A DNA stretch of 53,292 nucleotides from Nocardioidaceae bacterium (GTDB lineage Bacteria > Actinomycetota > Actinomycetes > Propionibacteriales > Nocardioidaceae), in contig JAQSWV010000029.1 of the NCBI GenBank assembly GCA_029266455.1, positions 1 to 53,292 of the forward strand. The letters are read 5' to 3'. Under the pieces are notes generated by a model, which did no database searches, was not told where the DNA came from, and saw only the letters and a program-made list of their open reading frames with translations. Numbering within the stretch: the first letter of the stretch is position 1; each line of letters begins with the position of its first letter. Shown here piece after piece: positions 40,595 through 48,044 of the stretch. The position numbers and the translations under genes are program-made.

Positions 40595-43040
40595 TGCGCT
40601 CACCGTCCGGGTCGAACAGCGGCTTGAGGGAGACCGTTACCGGCGTCAGGGCGCCCCCGGCGTTGACCTCGTAGGCGCCCCCCTTGACCCAGGCCGCGTC
40701 TATTGTGCTGCCGTCGCGGTCCCCGACAAGGGCAAGGCCCACACAAGTGCCGACTGACTCGCCCCAGGCTGCGGAGGTGACCTGGCCGGCTGCCACACCG
40801 TTGCGCAGCAGGAGCTCGCCGCCCCAGAGCATCACGTCGGGACTCTCGGACCGGAAGGACGTCATCCTGCGGCGTGGCCCCTCCGCCTTCGCCTTCTCGA
40901 GCGCGTCCCGGCCGAGAAACGGGACCTCTGTCTGGAGCTTGCACGCGAACATCAGCCCGGCTTCGAGGGGGCTGATGTCCGGCGTGAGATCGCGGCCGAA
41001 CGCGCGGTAGCCCTTCTCCAGCCGCATTGACTCGATGGCGTAGTAGCCACCGTTGCGGACGCCGAGATCCTCCCCGGCACGCATCAGGTCCTCGTACACC
41101 CCGACCGCGAACTCGGTGGGCACGTAGAGCTCCCAGCCGAGCTCACCGACGTAGGTGATCCGGGTGGCCCGGACTGTCGAGTAGCCGAGATCGATCCGGT
41201 GGGAGGTCCCGAAGGGGAAGCCCTCGTCGCTGAGGTCGCTGCCGCTCAGCCGGGAGAGGAGCTCCCGTGACTTCGGCCCCATCACGCCGTACACCGCATA
41301 GCTGGACGTGACGTCGACGACGTTGACCCGCTGGTCGACGGCGATCTGACGGCGTAGGTGGTCTTGGTCCCGCTCGGTGGTGGCCGCGCTGCTGACCAGC
41401 AGGAACTCGGCGGGCGAGAGCCGCGTGACGGTGAGGTCGGACTCGTATGTGCCCCGCTTGTTCAGCAGGCCGGTGTAGACCGTGCGTCCGGGCTCGACCG
41501 CGACGTCGGCGGTGCAGACCCACTGGAGCACGGCTTCGGCGTCGGGGCCGGTGACGAGGTACTTGGAGAACGAGGTCTGGTCGAACACGGTGACCGCCTC
41601 GCGCGTGGCGCGCTGCTCGGCGGCTGACCACTGCAACCAGGCCGGCTTGCCCCACGAGTAGTCGAGCGTTGCAGCTTCAGCGTCCGGCGCAAAGTAGTTG
41701 GCGCGCTCCCACCCCATCCGGCTGCCGAAGTTGGCGTGTGCCTGGTCCAGCAGGTGATATGCCGGAGAGCGCCGGAATGGGCGCGCAGTGCGCATCTCGC
41801 GGTTCGGCCAGGGGATCTCGTAGTGCAGTCCCAGCACCTCGCCGACCCGGTCGTGAAGCCACTGGTTGTTGCCGTTGAACGTCGCGAACCGGCGGATGTC
41901 GACGCTGGTGAGGTCGCTGGTCGCCTCTCCCTCGACGATCCACTCCGCCAGCGCGCGACCGGCGCCCCCCGCCGACGCGATCCCGACCGAGTTCAAGCCG
42001 GCGCCCACGAAGAAGTTCCGCACCTGAGGCGCCTCGCCGAGAATGAAGTGGTTGTCCGGGGTGAAGCTCTCCGGGCCGTTGTAGAACTTGCGTATTCCCG
42101 CGTCCTGCAGAGCGGGGACTCGCAGTATCGCGTTCTCCATCAGGATCGAGAAATGGTCCCAGTCCTCCTCGAGGAGCTGGAACTCGAAGGGGTAAGGGAT
42201 CTGGTCCGGGGAAACCCAGGGCTTCGCCTCGGGCTCGAATCCGCCGACGACGAGACCGCCCACCTCCTCCTTGAAGTAGGTGTAGCCGTCCGGATCACGA
42301 AGCAGCGGAAGCTCGGGGTGCACGCCGTCGAACGGCTCGGTGACGACGTAGAAGTGCTCGGCGGAGTGCAGCGGCACGTTGGCCCCGGCGAGCGCGCCAA
42401 TCTGCTTGGCCCACTGACCGGCGCAGTTCACGACCACCTCGGCCTCGATGTCGCCTTGGTCTGTGCGCACCCCTGTGACGGTGCCCCCGATGACGGTGAC
42501 GTCGAGCACCCGGGTGTGCTCCATCACCTTCGCACCACCCTGCCGGGCACCCTTGGCGAGCGCGGTCGTCAGGTCAGTGGGGTTGACCTTGCCGTCCCCC
42601 GGGAGCCAGATCGCCCCGACCAGGTCCTCGGTGTCCATGATCGGCCAGCGCTCGCCCGCCTGGCCGGGGGTCAGCAACTCGCACTCGAGCTGAAACGCCT
42701 CTGCTGTCGCCGCCGTACGCCGCAGCTGGGTCATCCTGTCCTCGGTACGAGCCACGATCACTCCGCCGCACTGCTTGTAGCCCGAGCTCAGCCCGACCTC
42801 GTCCTCGAGCCGGGCGTAGAGATCCGTGGAGTACTGCACGAGCCGGGTGCCGCTCTCCGAGGCGCGCAACTGGCCGACCAGTCCAGCGGCGTGCCACGTA
42901 GTGCCCGACGACAGCTCTCCCTGCTCGATCAGCACCACCTCGGTCAGGCCGAGTTTGACCAAGTGGTAAGCGACGCTGGTGCCGATGACTCCGCCGCCGA
43001 TGATCACGACCTGAGCCCGCTCGGGGAGGGTGGCATTCAT
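40584..43040 (-). CDS. Dimethylglycine/sarcosine dehydrogenase-like flavoenzyme with GcvT domain
   Basis: This 818-residue protein has an N-terminal DAO-type FAD domain (VVIIGGGVIGTSVAYHL), the SSGTTWHAAGL site where His carries covalent FAD in dimethylglycine and sarcosine dehydrogenases, and a central FAO_M-like part. From ~430 a GcvT folate-binding domain follows (FDQTSFSKYLVTG; VMGPKSRELL; GELGWELYVP). Such enzymes demethylate N-methylglycines, passing the one-carbon unit to tetrahydrofolate. ATG 43040 is preferred over 43058. It is transcribed leftward, convergent with EutH. A GTCTAGTCC motif ~31-39 bp upstream links it to the GntR regulon. Confidence 0.92.
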   Translation of the reverse strand: MNATLPERAQVVIIGGGVIGTSVAYHLVKLGLTEVVLIEQGELSSGTTWHAAGLVGQLRASESGTRLVQYSTDLYARLEDEVGLSSGYKQCGGVIVARTEDRMTQLRRTAATAEAFQLECELLTPGQAGERWPIMDTEDLVGAIWLPGDGKVNPTDLTTALAKGARQGGAKVMEHTRVLDVTVIGGTVTGVRTDQGDIEAEVVVNCAGQWAKQIGALAGANVPLHSAEHFYVVTEPFDGVHPELPLLRDPDGYTYFKEEVGGLVVGGFEPEAKPWVSPDQIPYPFEFQLLEEDWDHFSILMENAILRVPALQDAGIRKFYNGPESFTPDNHFILGEAPQVRNFFVGAGLNSVGIASAGGAGRALAEWIVEGEATSDLTSVDIRRFATFNGNNQWLHDRVGEVLGLHYEIPWPNREMRTARPFRRSPAYHLLDQAHANFGSRMGWERANYFAPDAEAATLDYSWGKPAWLQWSAAEQRATREAVTVFDQTSFSKYLVTGPDAEAVLQWVCTADVAVEPGRTVYTGLLNKRGTYESDLTVTRLSPAEFLLVSSAATTERDQDHLRRQIAVDQRVNVVDVTSSYAVYGVMGPKSRELLSRLSGSDLSDEGFPFGTSHRIDLGYSTVRATRITYVGELGWELYVPTEFAVGVYEDLMRAGEDLGVRNGGYYAIESMRLEKGYRAFGRDLTPDISPLEAGLMFACKLQTEVPFLGRDALEKAKAEGPRRRMTSFRSESPDVMLWGGELLLRNGVAAGQVTSAAWGESVGTCVGLALVGDRDGSTIDAAWVKGGAYEVNAGGALTPVTVSLKPLFDPDGERIRR

Positions 43041-43070
43041 CCTGTGACGATAATGCACCGATCGCCAAAA

Positions 43071-43086
43071 GGACTAGACTATTTAC
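43071..43086. promoter_or_regulatory. GTCTAGTCC motif in the dehydrogenase promoter
   Basis: On the gene's strand the sequence reads GTAAATAGTCTAGTCC. GTCTAG is shared with the sites at 30404 and 38268, and GTCTAGTCC resembles DasR-type operators. It overlaps the expected -35 area; a CATTAT -10 candidate lies closer to the gene, which suits a repressor. Confidence 0.4.
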
Positions 43087-43238
43087 GCGTGCTTCTGACC
43101 TGGGAGTGCGCTGCGCGTTGCCGCTGGGTGTCTCGAGTGGGCGCTCGGGGGGGTGAACAACCTCGGACGTGCGGCTCACCCCATCCCAGGACAGACCTAC
43201 CCGGCGGCAGACTCTGCTGCTGAGGAGGGGTGCGGAGG

Positions 43239-43610
43239 ATGACTGTCGTGCGGGTGCTGCTGGTCGACGACCAAGCGCCGTTTCTGCGGGCCATGGCCGC
43301 GGTGGTCGAGGAGACCCCTGGATTCGAGGTCGTCGGCGAGGCCTCCTCCGGGGAGCATTCCCTCCGTGCCGCCGCTGAGCTGCTTCCGGATTGCGTGCTG
43401 ATGGATGTGAACCTTCCCGGCATCGACGGTTTGGAGGCCACGAGGCGGCTGCGGGGGTGCCAGGCTCCGCCGATGGTCGTGCTGCTCTCGACGTATGACG
43501 AGGATGCGGGTGCGCACTTCGCCGCCGAGTGCGGGGCGGCGGCCTACGTGACCAAGTCAGCGTTCGGGTCGGACCGGCTCCGCGAGGTGTGGGCAGCCGC
43601 GTTGGGGTGA
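43239..43610 (+). CDS. Single-domain response regulator (receiver only)
   Basis: This 123-residue receiver is complete: acidic pair LLVDDQ, phosphoacceptor Asp in CVLMDVNLPG, switch Ser in LLSTYD, Lys in YVTKSAF. No output domain follows; the frame ends after the last helix. ATG 43239 follows GAGGAGGGG. It is convergent with an operon coding NarL regulator, intact kinase and degenerate kinase, so it may act as a phosphate sink or a protein-protein regulator in that pathway. Confidence 0.9.
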   Translation: MTVVRVLLVDDQAPFLRAMAAVVEETPGFEVVGEASSGEHSLRAAAELLPDCVLMDVNLPGIDGLEATRRLRGCQAPPMVVLLSTYDEDAGAHFAAECGAAAYVTKSAFGSDRLREVWAAALG

Positions 43611-43641
43611 GTCGTGGTCCCCGTGGGCAGTGTGCAGCGCG

Positions 43642-45681
43642 TCACGACACAGCGGGTGGCCTGGCGGCGGGTGCCCGAACCTCGATGAGGATGCGGCCGT
43701 CTCGTTCCCGCACCGACACAGAACCGCCAGTCGCCTCGACTCGGTCACGCATGTGGCTCAGGGAGAGGCCACCGCCATCGTCGCCAGTCATGCACAGGCA
43801 TACTTCATCGCCGTGGACCGAGAGGGTCACGTCGATGGGGTGAGCCAAGGCTCGCGTCGCCTCGGCAACGCAGAAGTAGGCTGCCGCCTCCACCCGTGGA
43901 GCGAACCGCAGGCCTGCGGCGGAGTCAGCAACCGTCAAACGCCCGGTGAGGTCGGGTCGAGCGAGCAGTGAGCCGAGTGCGGTGTGGAGCCCTGATCTGG
44001 CGAGCTGCGCCGGGAACACCCCACGAGTGATCTCTCGGAGCGACTGCATCGCGGTGTTCATGGAGGTGAGCAGCGGTTCGAGCTGTGCGGTTCTCAGCGC
44101 CGTCGGCACGCCAGGGTCGGACTGCGACAGATGGCGGAGTCGCTCCGGTAGCGGCGCGATATGGGGGATCACGTGCCGTGCGATCGCTCTCTCCACTCGG
44201 CTACGTTCGGCGTCGCCGGCGCTGATCAACCGTGCGCGGGACCGCTCGACCTCGGACGTGTGCCGGCTGAGTTGCTCCACCTGGGCAGAGAGCTCGGCGC
44301 TGAGCCGGGCGTTGCGGAACGCCACGCCGGTTTGGTCTGCAAGGTCAGCGAGCAGCCGTTGGTCTCGAGGACGCAGCGGGTGTCCGGCTGCCATCTCCAC
44401 GGTGATGCCGCCCAGCCGCTCGCCATGGTCGACGACCGGTGTCGTGACCCGCGTCGCCGCGGAGTCGTCCGTGCCGATCGGTGGCCATGCAGCCATACGG
44501 TCCGGACCGGCGTGCACGTGGACGGACGCCACTGCACGGCTCGCGTTCACCGCGTGCGCGGCCGCTTCGGCCACTGCGGGCAACAGAGCCGTCGGATCGG
44601 GCAGGTCTTCGAGCCGTCGGCTGAAGTCCGACAGTGCCTCGTACGGCGTCGCGGCCTCGCCGAACGCCAACCGGTCGGCCAACCGGACCACCCGGCGCCT
44701 CAGTGGCTGGAATGCCATCGCCACCAGAGCGGTCGCGATCAGCGATGGCCAGAAGCCGCCGGCTCCATCACCCACCGCGGAGCCGACAACCACCACCACG
44801 GCCACGTATCCGATCGCCGCCAGTCCGGCTGCCAGGGCGACCAGCAATGCCCGGTTGACGAGCAGGTCGATCTGCAACAGACGGTGGCGCAGCACGGCGA
44901 CCGCCACACAGAGCGGGACTGCGAGCTGCGCCAGGCGCAAGGGCAATGCCGCCAGCCAGGTCCCTTCCTCGCCCGCTAGGCGCGGGACCACCAAGATGAC
45001 CACCACGCCGATCGCCAGAAACACTGCCGACGACGCTATCCACAGCAGTTGGCGCCGCTCATCGTCCTGCGCCCTGCGCAGGCGCAGCACCAGGGAGACG
45101 GCTGAGGCGATCAGGCCGGCAGCGACGAGGAGGTAACCCATCGTGAGCAGCACCGTCGACAGCGAGAATCCGTCGTACTGCTCGGCGTAGACGAAGTCAC
45201 CGGGGGGCATCGTCAGGGTCCCGAGCGTGCGCAGGCCGAGCCCGGCCAATGTGGCCCATAGCGCCCAGCGCCAGCGGGGCGAGGCCAGATGCCCGCTGGG
45301 CGAGATGAGGAAGATCACGATCAACGCGGTGAACGCGGGCCAGCCGATCAGCGGCGACGCCCAGGCGATCACGTGGGCCCAGTAGGAGGAACCTGGCCCG
45401 TCCCCCTCGAGCACCCAGAGGGTGTACGCATCGGCCGCCAGGGTCACCGAGAGCAGGCTCGCGACACACAGCAGCCACCCCAACGGGTGCTTCGGGTGGC
45501 GCGACACGATCAACGCGCCCATCACGGCGCATCCCAGACCGGACAGCGGAGCCAGTGGCCATCCGTGGTCGGCCCACGTCGCCTCGCTCAGCAACGGGCG
45601 GTAGGCGGCTGTGAAGAGCGTGTCCACGATGACGGCGATCGCTGTCAGGCCGACGATGCCCCAGGCGATCCGAGCGTGCAC
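43642..45681 (-). CDS. Degenerate (pseudo) sensor histidine kinase with 7-TM-like and GAF domains
   Basis: This protein of 679 residues starts at GTG 45681, one base after the stop of the intact kinase gene; ATG 45717 is an alternative with a 35-bp overlap. It has about eight to nine membrane segments (to ~330), a GAF domain (~340-470) and a HisKA_3/HATPase-like end. In place of the ERDLHDGxxQ box it reads VERAIARHVIP, with Ala where the phosphorylated His should be. The N-box reads EATRALAH with no Asn. The DDGGG and ATGGS glycine motifs remain, so nucleotide binding is conceivable but kinase activity is unlikely. It is last in an operon with a NarL regulator and an intact kinase, and probably modulates them. 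Confidence 0.85.
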   Translation of the reverse strand: MHARIAWGIVGLTAIAVIVDTLFTAAYRPLLSEATWADHGWPLAPLSGLGCAVMGALIVSRHPKHPLGWLLCVASLLSVTLAADAYTLWVLEGDGPGSSYWAHVIAWASPLIGWPAFTALIVIFLISPSGHLASPRWRWALWATLAGLGLRTLGTLTMPPGDFVYAEQYDGFSLSTVLLTMGYLLVAAGLIASAVSLVLRLRRAQDDERRQLLWIASSAVFLAIGVVVILVVPRLAGEEGTWLAALPLRLAQLAVPLCVAVAVLRHRLLQIDLLVNRALLVALAAGLAAIGYVAVVVVVGSAVGDGAGGFWPSLIATALVAMAFQPLRRRVVRLADRLAFGEAATPYEALSDFSRRLEDLPDPTALLPAVAEAAAHAVNASRAVASVHVHAGPDRMAAWPPIGTDDSAATRVTTPVVDHGERLGGITVEMAAGHPLRPRDQRLLADLADQTGVAFRNARLSAELSAQVEQLSRHTSEVERSRARLISAGDAERSRVERAIARHVIPHIAPLPERLRHLSQSDPGVPTALRTAQLEPLLTSMNTAMQSLREITRGVFPAQLARSGLHTALGSLLARPDLTGRLTVADSAAGLRFAPRVEAAAYFCVAEATRALAHPIDVTLSVHGDEVCLCMTGDDGGGLSLSHMRDRVEATGGSVSVRERDGRILIEVRAPAARPPAVS

Positions 45682-45682
45682 G

Positions 45683-47044
45683 TCAGCCGACCGGGTGGGG
45701 GAGTGGCATGAGCGCATGATCGCCCACGGCTTCGTCGGTCCGGGGGACGACGGCGGTCACCGTGGTGCCCGTGCGCTCCGACACGACCTCAACGGTTCCG
45801 CCGACCGCGTCCAGGCGGTCGCGCATGTTGAGCAGTCCCACGCCGGTCGTCGCAGCGGTGTGAGTCTGGTCGAAGCCGATCCCGTCGTCAGTGACGGTGA
45901 GACACCATCGATCTGGTTCCTCGTTCACGCGCACCGACACCTGGTCGGCCTGCGAGTGCTTGGCGGCGTTCTGCACCGCCTCCATGCAGCAGAAGTACAG
46001 CGTGGCCTCAACCTGGGCGGGAAGTCGCGCCACCCCGTCGGTGTCGACGGCGACCGCCATCGCACCTCCCGCCACCGCGGCTCGCAACGCTGCTCCGAGG
46101 CCCTCGTCGGCCAGCTGCCGCGGGTATATCCCGCGGGACAGGGCGGACAGCGTCTCGATCGCCACGCTCGCCGCGACCGCCTGGTCGGCGAGCACCGAAG
46201 CGGCGCGCTTCGGGGAGCGGACGATGATCGTGAGCGCGAGGCGCAGATTCACCGTCAGGGCCACAAGATGTTGCTGAGCCCCGTCATGGAGGTCACGCTC
46301 GAGGCGGCTCCGCTCGGCGTCCTGGGTCTCGATGAGACGCTCGCGAGAAGCCTTGATCTCTTGCGAGCGGACCAGCAGTTCCGCGCGACGGTCAGCGAGC
46401 TGTGCCTGGAGCCCGACCCGCCTCAGCACCAGACCGGCCTGGGCAGCGAGCCCGGCGAAGAGCCGCTCCTCGACGAGGGTCAGGGCCAGACCTGGGCGCT
46501 CCTGGAGCCGCAGCATTCCCAGCAGGTGGCCGCCGTGGCGCACCGGCAGGGTGCGCACGCCCTCGTCGGTCGCGACGATGTCCTCAGGTGGCAGCAGCAG
46601 CGAACGTCGGTCGGTGTCGATGTCGGTGGGCCAGGCGGCGGCCAGGGACATGCGTCCGGACACGTTCAGCCACACTTGCGCCCACTTCGCCCCAGTTCCT
46701 CGGGCGAGCAGCATCGCCATCCGCGCCGGCAGCTCGTCGTTCGCGTATGCACTGGTGACGCCGTCCGAGAAGTGGCTCAACACGTCGTACGGAGTCGCAC
46801 CGCCCAGGCCGAATCTGATAGCGGCTCGCTCCAGCGCGGACTGCACGCGCGCGAACAGCAACGCCACGACGGTGGTCGCCAGCACGGACAACGGCACGCT
46901 GGGGGAGTCCGTGCGGTCGATCAAGGCCCCGCCACCGAGTACGACGACGACGTAGACCCAGACCACGAACCCCGCCAGGCCGAGGAGGACGACCACGCGG
47001 CTCCAGTCGCCACGGTGCAGCGGGCGCAGCAGGCGTGGTCTCAC
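45683..47044 (-). CDS. Sensor histidine kinase with GAF domain (HisKA_3 type)
   Basis: This 453-residue kinase has two membrane segments (~16-38 and ~50-65), a short cytoplasmic linker, a GAF domain (~85-220), the box RLERDLHDGAQQHLVAL with the phosphorylatable His, and a full HATPase (EAVQNAAKHS, DDGIGFD, GVGLLNMRDR). It keeps every residue the following paralogue-like protein lacks. GTG 47044 sits inside a perfect CACACTGCAGTGTG palindrome. The NarL regulator gene is 92 bp upstream on the same strand and is probably its partner. Confidence 0.92.
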   Translation of the reverse strand: MRPRLLRPLHRGDWSRVVVLLGLAGFVVWVYVVVVLGGGALIDRTDSPSVPLSVLATTVVALLFARVQSALERAAIRFGLGGATPYDVLSHFSDGVTSAYANDELPARMAMLLARGTGAKWAQVWLNVSGRMSLAAAWPTDIDTDRRSLLLPPEDIVATDEGVRTLPVRHGGHLLGMLRLQERPGLALTLVEERLFAGLAAQAGLVLRRVGLQAQLADRRAELLVRSQEIKASRERLIETQDAERSRLERDLHDGAQQHLVALTVNLRLALTIIVRSPKRAASVLADQAVAASVAIETLSALSRGIYPRQLADEGLGAALRAAVAGGAMAVAVDTDGVARLPAQVEATLYFCCMEAVQNAAKHSQADQVSVRVNEEPDRWCLTVTDDGIGFDQTHTAATTGVGLLNMRDRLDAVGGTVEVVSERTGTTVTAVVPRTDEAVGDHALMPLPHPVG

Positions 47045-47055
47045 ACTGCAGTGTG
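47042..47055. promoter_or_regulatory. Perfect 14-bp palindrome over the kinase start codon
   Basis: CACACTGCAGTGTG is a perfect palindrome covering the GTG start at 47044. It may be an operator or may fold to hide the start. No matching copy was noticed nearby. Confidence 0.3.
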
Positions 47056-47136
47056 CGCCTCTTCTGCGGTGAGCGGGGAGGGGCTGCGCCCCACCACGCG
47101 GTGGGGCTGGCCGTAGCAGCCGCCTGAACTGACGCG

Positions 47137-47805
47137 TCAGCGGCTGGTGCCGCTGGCCTCGAGGTAGGCGAGCACAGCCATCACCCGTCTGCTGACCTCG
47201 TGCTCATCAACGAGCCCCAGCTTCTGGAAGACCGATCCGATGTGCTTTTCCACCGCACGGGCGCTGAGGAACAGTGTCTGAGCGATGGTTGCGTTGTTGC
47301 TGCCGGTGGCCATCTCCTGGAGCACCGCGCGCTCACGCCCGGTCAGCCCGAGGAGCGGCCCGTCGGTTCCCCGGCGGGCGAGCAGCGCTTCGACGACCAG
47401 CGGGTCGAGTACCGATCCTCCACGTGCCACCTCGTGCAGGGCACGGGTGATCTCGTCGAGGTCGCCAACCCGCTCCTTGAGTAGGTAGCCGACACCTGCG
47501 GCGCCCTCGGCCAGGAGTGTGAAGGCGTAGTCCTCCTCGACGTACTGGGAGAGCACCACGACCCCCACACCCGGGTGCTCGGCACGTATGCGCTGGGCGG
47601 CCTCGATCCCCTCGTTGGTCTGGGTGGGGGGCATCCGGATGTCGGTGAGGACGGCGTCCGGCGAATGCTCCGCCACCGACCTCATCAGTGACTCCAGGTC
47701 GGTGGCGGTGTCGACGAGCTCGATGCCCCCGCCCTCAGCCAGCAGCGCAGCCACCCCCGTACGAGCGAGGTAGTTGTCGTCGGCGAAGACGACGCGAAGC
47801 GGCAT
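47137..47805 (-). CDS. NarL/LuxR-type response regulator
   Basis: This 222-residue regulator has a complete receiver (VVFADDN, AVLTDIRMPP, VVLSQYV, YLLKERV) and a LuxR helix-turn-helix (LTGRERAVLQEMATGSNNATIA described at ~148-169, then EKHIGSVFQKLGL). The insertion TQTNEG after the phosphoacceptor loop is typical for this subgroup. It is the first gene of a leftward operon with an intact kinase and a degenerate kinase, and it is divergent from an MMPL exporter across 239 bp. A TCCCG-N5-CGGGA dyad next to the exporter is a candidate target. Confidence 0.94.
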   Translation of the reverse strand: MPLRVVFADDNYLARTGVAALLAEGGGIELVDTATDLESLMRSVAEHSPDAVLTDIRMPPTQTNEGIEAAQRIRAEHPGVGVVVLSQYVEEDYAFTLLAEGAAGVGYLLKERVGDLDEITRALHEVARGGSVLDPLVVEALLARRGTDGPLLGLTGRERAVLQEMATGSNNATIAQTLFLSARAVEKHIGSVFQKLGLVDEHEVSRRVMAVLAYLEASGTSR

Positions 47806-47984
47806 GCATCGACTCTAGCCACGACTCAGCTGACGCAGGGGCCGCTGGCCCCGGGCGGGCCGTCGGGACGCGGCCACCGCCAGATCGTGGCGTGGTGGGG
47901 CCAGCACGCACATGCGGTGGGGACCGTCCCAGCTGTTGTGCTGCTCGCCCCATCGCGGCGGATCCCGCCGGTTCCTAGCGTCGA

Positions 47985-47999
47985 TCCCGAGTCACGGGA
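47985..47999. promoter_or_regulatory. Inverted repeat upstream of the third MMPL gene
   Basis: TCCCG-AGTCA-CGGGA lies ~46 bp before the MMPL ATG at 48045, in the region divergent to the NarL regulator. It could be the regulator's operator. Confidence 0.3.
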
Positions 48000-48044
48000 C
48001 AGCCCGACCAGGGATGTCTGGACGGTCACGTTGAGGAGTCCGAG

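Noticed and set aside
41736-43223. 495-codon open frame on the + strand
   Set aside because: It is antisense to the dimethylglycine-dehydrogenase-like gene, whose motifs are unambiguous.
45611-47116. 501-codon open frame on the + strand
   Set aside because: It is a shadow of the intact sensor kinase gene on the other strand.
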